Shown: positions 8,560 through 17,033 of the stretch, one piece after another | Layout: the number at the start of each line of letters is the position of its first letter | Position numbering within the stretch: position 1 is the first letter of the stretch | Assembly: GCF_001294335.1 (NCBI RefSeq) | Contig: NZ_LGKG01000196.1 | Span: 1 to 64,000, forward strand | Origin: Streptomyces chattanoogensis | GTDB lineage: Bacteria; Actinomycetota; Actinomycetes; Streptomycetales; Streptomycetaceae | Reading direction: 5' to 3' | DNA length: 64,000 nt | The notes under the pieces: model-generated | Told to the model about the DNA's origin: nothing | What the model saw: the letters and a program-made list of their open reading frames with translations, nothing else | Database searches by the model: none | Position numbers and translations under genes: made by a program

Positions 8560-9120
8560 ATGAGTCAGACCGCCGCCCTCCGCCTCCCCTGGACCGTTTC
8601 CGCCGAGCCTTGGGGTTCGCCCGATGCCCGGGCGCTGTTGCGGGACTACTACACCGAGGTCGCCGACCGCTACTTCGCGCTGCACGAAGGGCGGCGCGCG
8701 ACGCCCGAGGAGATCGCGGAAGGCCTGGCGGAGTATCCGGACGACCATCTGACGCCGCCTCATGGCGTGCTGCTGATCGCCCGGTACGACGATGCCGTCG
8801 CCGGCTGTGCCGGGGTACGGCTGCTGGACGAGCGGACCGCGGAGCTCAAGCAGATGTTCGTAAGGGTCCCCTACCGCGGCCGGGGCGGCGCGGGCGGACT
8901 GCTCACGGCCGCCGAGTCGGCCGCGGTCCGGATGGGTGCCGGGCGCATCCGGCTGGACACCCGGCTGGATCTGGTGGAGGCGATCGCGCTCTACCGGCGG
9001 CACGGCTTCACCGAGATCCCGCGGTACCACGACGACATCTATGCGGAGATCTTCTTCGAGAAGCGGCTCGGTGTCTTCGAGGAGCGGCTGGGTGTGTGCG
9101 AGGAGCGGCTCGGCGGGTGA
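8560..9120 (+). CDS. GNAT N-acetyltransferase
   Basis: The 186-residue protein carries a GCN5-related acetyltransferase fold. Motif A is LKQMFVRVPYRGRGGAGGLLTA (acetyl-CoA pyrophosphate loop RGRGGAG) and motif B is IRLDTRLDLVEAIALYRRHGF. The acceptor is unknown. The ATG at 8560 gives the normal family length; an upstream in-frame GTG at 8488 adds unrelated sequence. The last 20 residues are three heptad-like copies of E(K/E)RLGV(F/C), which ordinary family members lack. Confidence 0.8.
   Translation: MSQTAALRLPWTVSAEPWGSPDARALLRDYYTEVADRYFALHEGRRATPEEIAEGLAEYPDDHLTPPHGVLLIARYDDAVAGCAGVRLLDERTAELKQMFVRVPYRGRGGAGGLLTAAESAAVRMGAGRIRLDTRLDLVEAIALYRRHGFTEIPRYHDDIYAEIFFEKRLGVFEERLGVCEERLGG
9058..9117 (+). 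repeat. 21-bp tandem repeat in GNAT C-terminus
   Basis: Three in-frame copies (9058-9078, 9079-9099 and partial 9100-9117) encode EKRLGVF, EERLGVC and EERLGG. The heptad period suggests a short amphipathic helix added by slippage. Confidence 0.85.
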
Positions 9121-9131
9121 GTCCGGGCCGG

Positions 9132-9560
9132 CTATCCCTCGCCGCTCCGCAGCGGAGGTATGGAGATCAGCGGCTTGAAGTGGCCCTTGGGGTGGGGTTC
9201 GCCGACGGGTTCGCCGTCGGCTTCCACCCAGGCGTGGGCGGCGAAGGGATGGGTGCGTACGCCCGTGCACCAGGTGGGCCAGACGCCGCGTGTGCGGCAG
9301 AGCAGTGCGGTGGCGATGGAGCGTTGCAGACAGCCCTGACCGGCGCAGCGCAGGCTGACCGAGACGACCGCTGCGCGGGCCTCGAGGGCCTGGTCGGCGG
9401 TGGCCGGGGACGCGCCGCGGCGGGCGAATTCGAGGACGGTGCGCAGCCGGGCCGGTTTGGCCTTGGCGAGCAGGCGGGCGATGCCGACCGCCAGCAGCGG
9501 TACGAGCCGCCGGTGCAGGGGCAGTCGGCGTCGCTCGGCCAGCGCGACGGGCAGGCTCAC
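9132..9560 (-). CDS. lasso peptide B2 leader protease
   Basis: The 142-residue protein is the cysteine (transglutaminase-like) peptidase that cuts the leader from a lasso precursor. The Cys-His-Asp layout is visible: Cys77 in GCLQRS, His109 in AAHAWVE and Asp115 as the likely third residue. It is the stand-alone B2 form of the actinobacterial split B enzyme and needs the B1 protein to present the leader. Its start overlaps the B1 stop by 4 bp. It is the last gene of the operon and ends 11 bp from the convergent GNAT gene. Confidence 0.9.
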   Translation of the reverse strand: MSLPVALAERRRLPLHRRLVPLLAVGIARLLAKAKPARLRTVLEFARRGASPATADQALEARAAVVSVSLRCAGQGCLQRSIATALLCRTRGVWPTWCTGVRTHPFAAHAWVEADGEPVGEPHPKGHFKPLISIPPLRSGEG

Positions 9561-9808
9561 GCGATCACCAGTCCCGCGGTGCGGAGTTGGCCGATCACGG
9601 TGGTGACGTCCCGCTCGGCCCGGGACGGGTCTATCCGGTGCCGGGTCGCGACGCCGGCCGCGATGTCGTCGGGGCTGAGGCCGTCGAGGAGCCCGCGCAG
9701 CACATGGGCCCCGGTGGCGTTGAGCTGCCAGTAGCGCCCGGTGCGTCCGTTGAGCAGGACGGTGCCGTCGTCGGTGTCGGTGGAGACCACGTCAGGATGC
9801 AGACGCAT
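9557..9808 (-). CDS. lasso peptide B1, PqqD-like leader-binding protein
   Basis: The 83-residue protein is a PqqD-like RiPP recognition element. It has a winged-helix start (RLHPDVVSTDTDDGTVLLNGRTGRY), WQLNATGAHVL and a helical end. It binds the precursor leader and delivers it to the B2 protease. Its start lies inside the 3' end of the cyclase gene (17-bp overlap) and its end overlaps B2 by 4 bp, so the three proteins are translationally coupled. Confidence 0.9.
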   Translation of the reverse strand: MRLHPDVVSTDTDDGTVLLNGRTGRYWQLNATGAHVLRGLLDGLSPDDIAAGVATRHRIDPSRAERDVTTVIGQLRTAGLVIA

Positions 9809-11627
9809 GGGCGTCGAACCTCCAAGCAGGGGTGGGTCGGGTGGCGGCGCGCAGCCAGGTTTCGCAGCCGATCAGCGGTTCCAGGGCGATGCTCATGGCG
9901 TTGTCCGCCTGCGGGGCCAGCAGACGGGTGCGCAGTTCGCCGGGGTCGATCAGGCCGTGGGCGGCCAGCGCGGAGTCGTCGAACAGCTCCAGGATCGCGG
10001 GCAGGTTGCGGCGCAGGCCGGAGTTGGCCTCCTCGCTGAATTCGCCCTTGGTGGAGCGGCCCAGCACCGTTTCGGGCACGATGCCGCGCATCGCCTCGGC
10101 CAGCAGCGGCTTGTAGCGCCAGGGGCCGGAGTGCTCATGGACACGGACGCCCGCCACGGCTTCGACGACCCGGTCGTCGAAGAACGGCGAGTCGAGCTGC
10201 ACACCGGCCTCGGCGAACGGGCGGGCCAGCAGGCGGTACCAGGGGGCGCTGGTGCGCACCGCCAGGAGCAGCTGGTGCTGGCCGAGGTCGCGGGAGAGCG
10301 GGCGGGTGGTGTCCGCGGTGTGCCGCAGCACCTCCCGGGCCTCCGCGACGGCCGTGCCGGTGACGTAGGACGGGGCGCGCAGCGGCCACAGGCCCCAGCC
10401 CAGGCCGGGCCGGCGTTTGCGCAGCGGCGGGTCGGTGAGGTGATCGGCCTGCGCCCGCCACCATGACGCCTCGTCACCGGGGCGCACCAGCGAGGCCAGG
10501 GTGTGCAGCAGCGGCCAGCGTTCGAGCGCGGCATATCCGCGGACGTGCCGGAACGCGGCCACCGGATGGCGCCGCAGGAGACCGTGCAGATAGCCGGAGA
10601 ACGGGGTGAAGAGTTCGTCGCCGCCGTGGCCGGCCAGATGGCGGTGCGATCCCCGGTCGGCGAGCAGCCGTGCGGTGTGGTGCGTGCGCGCGGCGGTGCG
10701 GACGAAGGGGTAGGGCTCTTCGGTGTCCATCAGGACGTCCGCGTCGGCGTACAGCGCGGGGAGTTCGGCGGGCGGCACCACCACGTGGTCGGCCCGGTCG
10801 AGGGCGCCGATGGAGTGGGCGGCGAAGGCGGCGTCGTCGTTGCCCGCCTCGGCCTCGCCCCATCGGAACGTCAGGAGGTCCGGGACGCTGCGGGCGGCGA
10901 GAAAGCACAGGGAGGTGGAGTCCATGCCGCCGGACAGGTCCGTGCTCAGCCGGCCCTCGGCCGGTCCGCGGTCCTGCAGGGCGGAGGTGAGCGCCTCCCG
11001 TACGGCCCGTGCCCCGGCCGGCAGCGGCTGTTCGGGGGCCGGCGGCTGCCACCACCGTACGTCCCGGGTCCGTTCGCCGTCCCACAGCAGGTAGTGGTCC
11101 GGAGCCAGCGGGGTGACGCCCTTCCACAGGGGCCGGTCGCCGAGCGCCGGCGGGACGAGCCCTCCGCAGGCAAGCCGTACGGCCAGGGCGCGTTCGTCGA
11201 TTCCGGCGCCGGTCATCGCGGCCAGGACGTCGGCCCGGTCGGCGGCCACCGTCAGGCCGTTGACCCGGGTGTGGAACACCCGGCGCAGGCCGGTCAGGCT
11301 GCCCTGGACGCGCAGCCGGCCGTCGACGGAGGCGACCACGTGGCAGGAGCCGGGCAGCGCCGCCGCGAGGGTGTCCACATCGGACACCGTCCTTATCCGC
11401 GCGGTGAGTTCGGACAACCGCGTGGCGGTGACCGGGCAGACCCCGATCACCGCCACTCGTACCGGGCCCGCGGTGACCACCTGGATCTCTCCGGGCAGCC
11501 ACCGTCCCACCAGCCATGGACGCCCCGACGCATGCGAGTGCACCCGCGGAGCCGCCCAGGGCACCACCACGCGCGCCTCGGCTGCGGACGCCGTGTCCGG
11601 CAGGACCACGAACCCAGCACCGGTCAT
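9792..11627 (-). CDS. lasso peptide macrolactam synthetase (C protein)
   Basis: The 611-residue protein resembles asparagine synthetase B. It has a degenerate N-terminal glutaminase-like half and a C-terminal AMP-forming synthetase half with the pyrophosphate loop SGGMDS at residues 232-237. In lasso biosynthesis it adenylates the side-chain carboxylate of an Asp or Glu in the core and closes the ring onto the new N-terminal amine. No nucleophilic Cys2 is present, as expected for a cyclase that does not use glutamine. It starts 33 bp after the precursor stop and continues into B1. Confidence 0.92.
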   Translation of the reverse strand: MTGAGFVVLPDTASAAEARVVVPWAAPRVHSHASGRPWLVGRWLPGEIQVVTAGPVRVAVIGVCPVTATRLSELTARIRTVSDVDTLAAALPGSCHVVASVDGRLRVQGSLTGLRRVFHTRVNGLTVAADRADVLAAMTGAGIDERALAVRLACGGLVPPALGDRPLWKGVTPLAPDHYLLWDGERTRDVRWWQPPAPEQPLPAGARAVREALTSALQDRGPAEGRLSTDLSGGMDSTSLCFLAARSVPDLLTFRWGEAEAGNDDAAFAAHSIGALDRADHVVVPPAELPALYADADVLMDTEEPYPFVRTAARTHHTARLLADRGSHRHLAGHGGDELFTPFSGYLHGLLRRHPVAAFRHVRGYAALERWPLLHTLASLVRPGDEASWWRAQADHLTDPPLRKRRPGLGWGLWPLRAPSYVTGTAVAEAREVLRHTADTTRPLSRDLGQHQLLLAVRTSAPWYRLLARPFAEAGVQLDSPFFDDRVVEAVAGVRVHEHSGPWRYKPLLAEAMRGIVPETVLGRSTKGEFSEEANSGLRRNLPAILELFDDSALAAHGLIDPGELRTRLLAPQADNAMSIALEPLIGCETWLRAATRPTPAWRFDAHASAS

Positions 11628-11660
11628 CTCTGCTTGCTCCTGAGAGTCAGCCGTCGACGG

Positions 11661-11798
11661 TCAGCGGCCGCCGTAGTGGCCGAAGATGTCCTTGCCCCAG
11701 CCGATGAAGCCCAGCGTGTCCTCGCTGAACTCGCCGACCTCGACCAGCATCGGGGGCGCGTAGGGCTCTACGTTCGAGAGCTCGTTCTGCTCTTCCAT
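11661..11798 (-). CDS. anantin-like lasso peptide precursor
   Basis: The 45-residue precursor starts at the ATG at 11798, behind TGGAGG. The leader (residues 1-29) carries the YxxPxLxxxGxF recognition motif as Tyr13, Pro16, Leu18, Gly22 and Phe24. The conserved Thr28 is at position -2. The predicted core is GFIGWGKDIFGHYGGR (residues 30-45), with Gly1 to Asp8 forming an 8-residue ring and a tail of eight residues. From memory, anantin is GFIGWGNDIFGHYSGDF, and ulleungdin is a 15-residue relative with the same start as this core. The C-terminal Arg may be trimmed. An in-frame start at 11846 would only extend the leader and lies inside the upstream hairpin. Confidence 0.92.
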   Translation of the reverse strand: MEEQNELSNVEPYAPPMLVEVGEFSEDTLGFIGWGKDIFGHYGGR

Positions 11799-11817
11799 AA
11801 CAGCCTCCAACAGTACA

Positions 11818-11843
11818 AACCGGCAGTCATCCGACTGCCGGTT
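11818..11843 (-). promoter_or_regulatory. perfect inverted repeat before lasso precursor
   Basis: AACCGGCAGTC and its exact complement are separated by 4 bp, 20 bp upstream of the precursor ATG and just 5' of the ribosome-binding site. It could be an operator in DNA, or an 11-bp RNA hairpin in the leader that affects expression. The region further upstream (11845-11895) is unusually AT-rich and probably holds the promoter. Confidence 0.6.
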
Positions 11844-12045
11844 CACAAGTTAACACCCATACAAGGGACTTGATCGAACTTTTTTACGATCTAGCGGGTG
11901 ATGCCCGATCCGGACGGTTAGGTTCCAGGCCAATGCCGCTGGTGGAGGGGGTGATTGAGCGGCGGAAAGCCCCTTGTCGCCGGTGAACGGGAAACGTGTT
12001 TCTCACTCGGTGGGTTCCCGGTGGGTTCCCGCTGCCCGGCCACCG

Positions 12046-14124
12046 TCACTTCGGCACCCCGGGCGGCCGCGGCGTCCGGTGCGGTGTGCGGGCGACGGGC
12101 TGGCGGGCGTTGCCGTCGTGCGGCTCCTCCGCGTCGGATCCGCAGAGTTCGGCGGTCAGTTCGCGGACGATTTCGGTCAGGTCGGTGGGGCAGTCCTCGG
12201 TCCACCAGTCGCCCAGCAGTTCCGCCAGGGATTCCTGGCGCGCGTCGGAGAGCCGCCCGGCCGCCTCGCGTCCGCGGTCGGTGAGCAGCAGCATCAGGCC
12301 TTCGCGTGCGGCGAGGCCGCGCTCCTCGATCTGGCGGACGCCCTCGGAGATCACGCCGAGCGGCACATTGGTGCGTTCGACGAGCAGGGCCGGTTCCACC
12401 GATCCGTAATGCCGGATGCGCAGCAGCAGCCAGCTGGCGGCCGGTCTGAGGTCGAGGCCGGCCCGCGCGGTGATCTTCTCGTAGATGTGCTTGCGGCCTT
12501 CCATGCTGCCGAGCTTGGACAGGGCGCGGGCGCATTCGTCGCGCGAGGACCGCTCGACGGGGTTGGAGGAGACCACCTCGCTGGTCTCGGGAGCGGTGAC
12601 GCTGGCGCGCAGCGGCTCCTCCTTGAGGAACCAGGCCAGGGTGAAGGCGACGAGGACGACCGGGACCGCGTAGAGGAAGACGTCGGTGATGGAGACGGAG
12701 TAGGCGTCCAGGACGCGGGCAGCCGTTCCGGCCGGGAGCCGGGTGACGGTGCGCGGGTCCTCGGCGATCCTCGACGGGTCGACGCCGGGCGGCAGTTGCT
12801 GCCCGGCGAGGGCGTGGGCGATCCGCGGGCCGAGCTTGTTGGCGAAGACCGTGCCGAAGAGGGAGACGCCGAACGAGGCGCCGATGGAGCGGAAGAACGT
12901 GGCGCCGGAGGTGGCCACGCCGAGGTCCTGGTAGGGAACGGCGTTCTGCACGATGAGCACCAGGACCTGCATGACCAGGCCGAGCCCGAAACCGAAGACG
13001 AAGAAGTAGCCGCTCATCTCGGCGACGCTGCTGGCGGGGTCGAGCTGGTGCAGGAGCAGCAGGCCGAGGGTGACCACGGCGGTGCCGAGGACCGGGAAGA
13101 CCTTGTAGCGGCCGGTGCGGGAGACGATCTGCCCGGATGCTGTGGAGGAGAGCAGCATGCCGAGCACCATCGGCAGCATGTGCACACCGGACATGGTCGG
13201 CGAGACGCCCTGTACGACCTGCAGGAACGTCGGGAGATACGTCATCGAGCCGAACATCGCGAAGCCGATGACGAAGCCGATGACGGCGCAGAGGGTGAAG
13301 GTGCGCAGGGTGAACAGACGCAGGGGGAGGACGGGTTCGGCGGCCCGGCGCTCCACCAGGACGAACGCGCCCAGCAGAAGGACGCCCAGTACGCCGAATC
13401 CCACGATCTGCCAGGAGCTCCAGGGGTAGGTCACACCGCCGAGCGAGGTCATCAGCACGAAGCAGGCGGCCACGGCGGCGATCAGGGCGGTGCCCAGGTA
13501 GTCGATCCGGTGCGGGGTGCGGCGGCGCGGGATGTGCAGTACGGCGGCGATGACGGCCAGCGCGACGATGCCGACGGGGACGTTGATGTAGAAGACCCAG
13601 CGCCAGCTGAGGTGGTCGACGAACAGCCCGCCCAGCAGCGGTCCGAGGACGCTGGTACCGCCGAACACGGCGCCGAACAGGCCCTGGTACTTGCCGCGTT
13701 CCCGGGGCGGCACGATGTCGCCGACGATCGCCATCGACAGCACGATCAGGCCACCGCCGCCCAGCCCCTGGAGGGCCCGGAAGGCGATCAGCTGCGCCAT
13801 GTCCTGCGCGATACCGCAGAGCACCGAGCCGATCAGGAAGATCACGATCGCGGTCTGGAACAGCTTCTTGCGGCCGTACTGGTCGCCGAGTTTGCCCCAC
13901 AGCGGTGTCGCGGCCGTCGAGGCCAGGAGGTAGGCGGTGACCACCCAGGACAGATGGTCGAGGCCGCCCAGGTCGCTGACGATGGTGGGCAGCGCGGTGG
14001 CGACGATGGTCTGGTCGAGTGCCGCGATCAGCATGCCGAGCAGCAGCGCGCCGATCGCGACGAGGACCGTCCGCTGGGACCGGCCCGCACCGGGTATCGC
14101 CGGAGCGCTGGTGTCCTGCGCCAT
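12046..14124 (-). CDS. MFS drug exporter fused to MarR-like domain
   Basis: Residues 1-530 of this 692-residue protein form a DHA2-type 14-helix exporter ([19 protein letters not shown] in helix 1, LGDQYGRKK after helix 2, motif [13 protein letters not shown]). Residues about 531-665 form a winged-helix domain. Its recognition region reads [23 protein letters not shown], followed by a wing [16 protein letters not shown], as in MarR proteins. The fusion is long for DHA2 exporters (usually 480-540). It is encoded upstream of and in the same direction as the lasso operon (247 bp apart), so it is a candidate exporter or immunity protein. The link is positional only. Confidence 0.85.
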   Translation of the reverse strand: MAQDTSAPAIPGAGRSQRTVLVAIGALLLGMLIAALDQTIVATALPTIVSDLGGLDHLSWVVTAYLLASTAATPLWGKLGDQYGRKKLFQTAIVIFLIGSVLCGIAQDMAQLIAFRALQGLGGGGLIVLSMAIVGDIVPPRERGKYQGLFGAVFGGTSVLGPLLGGLFVDHLSWRWVFYINVPVGIVALAVIAAVLHIPRRRTPHRIDYLGTALIAAVAACFVLMTSLGGVTYPWSSWQIVGFGVLGVLLLGAFVLVERRAAEPVLPLRLFTLRTFTLCAVIGFVIGFAMFGSMTYLPTFLQVVQGVSPTMSGVHMLPMVLGMLLSSTASGQIVSRTGRYKVFPVLGTAVVTLGLLLLHQLDPASSVAEMSGYFFVFGFGLGLVMQVLVLIVQNAVPYQDLGVATSGATFFRSIGASFGVSLFGTVFANKLGPRIAHALAGQQLPPGVDPSRIAEDPRTVTRLPAGTAARVLDAYSVSITDVFLYAVPVVLVAFTLAWFLKEEPLRASVTAPETSEVVSSNPVERSSRDECARALSKLGSMEGRKHIYEKITARAGLDLRPAASWLLLRIRHYGSVEPALLVERTNVPLGVISEGVRQIEERGLAAREGLMLLLTDRGREAAGRLSDARQESLAELLGDWWTEDCPTDLTEIVRELTAELCGSDAEEPHDGNARQPVARTPHRTPRPPGVPK

Positions 14125-14417
14125 GAGCGTCTCCTCCGTCCGCGGCGTGACCCGCCGTCCGTCCAGGGCGTGACCGCCATGGGGGCGGCCCGCTCCCGGC
14201 GGACCGCCCTTGGCGTTCCTTCCATCGTGGTGGGTTCCGCCCGATATGGCCTGCTGAGCGGGCTATGGCGCACCCTGCCCCCTCCGGCGGCCGTGGTTGC
14301 CCGATGGACACCCGGGGGATGCCCGGCGGACGCCCGGAGTGCCTGTCCGGACCCCGGCGGGCTCTGGATAATCGCTGCCGGTTCGAGGGCTCGACGGCTC
14401 CATGGAGGCGACCGTTC

Positions 14418-15338
14418 GTGACGGCACAGACCTGCCCGCACTGCTCTGCTCCCGCACGCGGCGACGGCCGGCCGGCCTGTCTGTGTGCGGCGGCCGGTGC
14501 GGAGGACTTCGATCCGCTGCGCATACGGCCGTATGTGTCACTGACCGGGCGGGACGCCCAGCCGGACAGTGCGGGCCGCCCGAACGGCTCCGGGCAAAGC
14601 TCCGGGGCCTCTACGGGAACGGACTCCTCCGCCCCCGGGGCGCCGCCCACGGTCCCCCGGCCGCGCCGCCCCGGCCCCACCTCCAGGACCTTCACCGCGT
14701 CCTGGGCGTCCCCGGCCGCCCCGGACGATCCCGTCACCCCCGTCCCGCCCCGCAAGCGCGCGTTATCCGCGGCACTGGCGGCCACCGGGGCAGCCGTGGC
14801 CGCCGCCGCGGTACTGATCGGCAGCGAGGCCCTGTCCGGCGGCGGGCGGGACCGGGCCGCACCGCCCGACCGCGGCACGGCCGCCCCCACCACCCCCTCC
14901 CCCGCATCCGACAGCCCCGAGCCCTCCGGAACCGGCTCCCTCACGGGCCCGCCCACCCGCCACGCGCCCGCGCCGCACCCCAGCTCCCGCCCGGCCCCCA
15001 GGAAGACCTACACCCTGTACCGGACACCGGCACCGCGGCCGCCCGCCCCCACCCGGGCCGCGGGCAGCGTCGGCCACGCCCCCGGCGGCCCCACGAGCGC
15101 CCCGCCCACCGGCCCGATCGTGCTCCGCGAAGGATCCAGCGGCCCGGAGGTGGCCGAGCTGCAGAACCGGCTGCGGCAGCTGGGCCGCTATCCGGGCCTC
15201 ACCGACGGGCGGTACGACGCGGAGGTACGGGCCGCGGTGTCGCGCTATCAGGAGGCGTACGGGGTGACGGGAGACCCGGACGGTGTCTACGGGGCGGGGA
15301 CCCGGTCCTCCCTGGAGTCACAGACCCGGGAGCCGTAG
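14418..15338 (+). CDS. membrane-anchored peptidoglycan-binding protein
   Basis: From the GTG at 14418 (GGAGG 9 nt upstream) the product is 306 residues. It has an N-terminal zinc-ribbon-like CPHC...CLC pair, one transmembrane helix (ALAATGAAVAAAAVLIG), a long Pro/Thr/Ser-rich spacer, and a C-terminal PG_binding_1 domain (REGSSGPEVAELQNRLRQLG... GVYGAGTRSSLE). It probably tethers the membrane to the cell wall. The cytoplasmic Cys pairs suggest a metal site. No catalytic wall-hydrolase domain is present. Confidence 0.75.
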   Translation: MTAQTCPHCSAPARGDGRPACLCAAAGAEDFDPLRIRPYVSLTGRDAQPDSAGRPNGSGQSSGASTGTDSSAPGAPPTVPRPRRPGPTSRTFTASWASPAAPDDPVTPVPPRKRALSAALAATGAAVAAAAVLIGSEALSGGGRDRAAPPDRGTAAPTTPSPASDSPEPSGTGSLTGPPTRHAPAPHPSSRPAPRKTYTLYRTPAPRPPAPTRAAGSVGHAPGGPTSAPPTGPIVLREGSSGPEVAELQNRLRQLGRYPGLTDGRYDAEVRAAVSRYQEAYGVTGDPDGVYGAGTRSSLESQTREP

Positions 15339-15379
15339 CGAGCCCTTCGGCTGACCGGGGGGGGTGGTTGTCGGCGCCC

Positions 15380-15416
15380 GGAACCGTTTTGTATCGTGTA
15401 GGAACAAAGTGGTTCC
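15380..15416 (+). promoter_or_regulatory. imperfect inverted repeat upstream of HAD gene
   Basis: GGAACCGTTTTGT (15380-15392) and AACAAAGTGGTTCC (15403-15416) form arms matching at about 11 of 13 positions with a 10-bp spacer, 110 bp before the HAD start. It is AT-rich against its surroundings, so it is a likely operator or promoter region. Confidence 0.45.
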
Positions 15417-15525
15417 GCCCGTTCTCCCTGACCGGCGGGCGGGACCGCATTGTGTCTTTCGGGACCGCCTGCGTCGTTCGCACGCAGCGCCGTCCCCTCC
15501 GCCTGTAGCGCCCAGGAGCCCGCCG

Positions 15526-16188
15526 ATGACGGCCACCACCACGCTCACCGCCCGCGCCCTGCTGCTGGACATGGACAGCACGATCGTGAACTCCGAGGCC
15601 GTCGTCGAGCGCTGCTGGCGCCGCTGGGCGGCCGAGCAGGGTCTGGACGCCGAGGAGGTCCTCAAGGTCGTCCACGGGCGGCAGGGCTGGGCCACCATGG
15701 CCGCGCTGCTCCCGGACCGCCCGATGGAGCTCAACCTGGCGGACAACCGCCGGATGCTGGCCCAGGAGACCGCCGACACGGACGGCGTCGTGCCGGTGCC
15801 GGGTGCGCCGGCCTTCATGGAGGCGATATCCCGCCTTCCGCACGCCCTGGTGACCTCCGCCGACGCCCCCCTGTCCGACGCCCGGATGCGCGCCGCCGGG
15901 CTCGCCATGCCGGTCGTACGGATCACCGCGGAGTGTGTGAGCGCCAGCAAGCCCGACCCGGAAGGGTTCCTGAAGGGGGCCGCGGAACTGGGCCACCGGC
16001 CCGAGGACTGCATCGTCTTCGAGGACTCCGAGGCGGGCATCTTGGCCGGCCGGGCGGCGGGGATGCGGGTCGTCGGGGTGGGCGACCGCGCCGCGGCGTT
16101 CGCGCCCACCGCCCACGTCCGCGACCTCACCCAGGTCCGCGTCGAGGCGCGGGCGGACGGCGTGATCGCGCTGCACATCGCGGCCTGA
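15526..16188 (+). CDS. HAD-superfamily sugar-phosphatase-like hydrolase
   Basis: The 220-residue protein is a class I haloacid-dehalogenase hydrolase with an alpha-helical cap. Motif I is LLLDMDSTIVNSE (nucleophile Asp15, acid/base Asp17), motif II Thr in LVTSADAPL, motif III Lys in SASKPDPEGF and motif IV FEDSEAGILA. This resembles phosphatases for small sugar phosphates such as 2-deoxyglucose-6-phosphate or glycerol phosphate. The ATG at 15526 follows CAGGAG. No adjacent pathway gene points to a substrate. Confidence 0.82.
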   Translation: MTATTTLTARALLLDMDSTIVNSEAVVERCWRRWAAEQGLDAEEVLKVVHGRQGWATMAALLPDRPMELNLADNRRMLAQETADTDGVVPVPGAPAFMEAISRLPHALVTSADAPLSDARMRAAGLAMPVVRITAECVSASKPDPEGFLKGAAELGHRPEDCIVFEDSEAGILAGRAAGMRVVGVGDRAAAFAPTAHVRDLTQVRVEARADGVIALHIAA

Positions 16189-16258
16189 GCGCCCGGTCGC
16201 GCGGGCCGAGCGGCCACGCCGGGCGTCCCGCCCCGAGCGGACCCGCACGAGTCCCGCC

Positions 16259-16849
16259 TCAGCCCGTGACCGCCTCGTACAGACTCAGCCCCGCCAGCAG
16301 GGCCATCACCCCGGCCGCCACCTTGGTGATCAGCTTGAGCGGTACGTACTTCATCAGCGTGCGGCCGCCCAGAATGCCCAGCCCCGCCACCGCCCACAGC
16401 CCCAGGACGGCGCCGACGCCGACCGAGAGCGGGTTGTCGTAACGGGCGGCGAGGTTGGCGGTCATGATCTGGGTCAGATCGCCGAACTCGGCCACCAGGA
16501 TCATCATGAAGCCCGCCCCGGAGACCTTCCAGAAGCTCTGGTCGGCGGGCTTCCTCACCTCTTCCTCGTCGTCGTGCTTCTTGAGGAGCAGCACGGCGGC
16601 ACCTGCGAGGAAGAGCACCCCGACCACCGCCGCGACGATGCGGTGCGGGAGCAGGGTGAGCACGCTGCCCGCGGCGAGGGCGAGCGCGACATGCACCAGG
16701 AAGGCGGCCGCGACACCGGCGAAGACGTACGAGGCCCGGTAGCGGGTGCCGAGCATCAGGCCCGCGAGTGCGGTCTTGTCGGGCAGCTCGGCCAGGAAGA
16801 TGACGCCGAAGACCACGGCGGCGACGGTGAAGCTGAACACGAAGTGCAT
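16259..16849 (-). CDS. TMEM165/GDT1-family manganese exporter
   Basis: The 196-residue protein has six predicted helices in two inverted repeats. Each carries the family's acidic ion-binding motif: AELPDKTALA in helix 1 and AEFGDLTQIM in helix 4. Bacterial members (MneA/Mnx type) export Mn2+. An acidic cytoplasmic loop (HDDEEE) lies between the halves. The gene lies directly downstream of a yybP-ykoY riboswitch, which independently supports a manganese role. The ATG at 16849 gives exact family length. The second motif has Leu in place of the usual Lys. Confidence 0.88.
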   Translation of the reverse strand: MHFVFSFTVAAVVFGVIFLAELPDKTALAGLMLGTRYRASYVFAGVAAAFLVHVALALAAGSVLTLLPHRIVAAVVGVLFLAGAAVLLLKKHDDEEEVRKPADQSFWKVSGAGFMMILVAEFGDLTQIMTANLAARYDNPLSVGVGAVLGLWAVAGLGILGGRTLMKYVPLKLITKVAAGVMALLAGLSLYEAVTG

Positions 16850-16923
16850 ACCTCGATCGGTCGGGCCGCACCAAAGGGGCCCGGAAGAGGGGTCGCTTCG
16901 GCACGGCAGCGTTGGACACTGCG

Positions 16924-17033
16924 GCCGAAGGTCTCGCTGGCGCGGTACGGCTGCGTACCGGGCTCCGGGCGCCGGCCATCCACGAGGGACAGCAGTATGT
17001 CGACGGTCCGGCGGAGAGCTACTCCCCTTCTGC
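16924..17033 (-). promoter_or_regulatory. yybP-ykoY manganese riboswitch
   Basis: On the minus strand the aptamer begins GCAGAAGG and continues with the conserved L1 sequence GGGAGTAGC. A TCGACATAC segment follows. Then comes a perfect hairpin, CGGTACG paired with CGTACCG. The L3 sequence GCCAGCGAGACC and the closing CCTTCGGC pair with GAAGG and GC at the 5' end (P1). This matches the yybP-ykoY family, which binds Mn2+ between L1 and L3. It ends about 75 bp before the TMEM165-type start. The expression platform was not resolved. Confidence 0.85.

Noticed and set aside
12046..14441. Long plus-strand frames antisense to the MFS exporter
   Set aside because: They are Gln/Glu/His-rich shadow frames without start signals.
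16850..16923. A second riboswitch or attenuator after the yybP-ykoY aptamer
   Set aside because: Only ordinary GC-rich stems could be drawn, none convincing as an expression platform.
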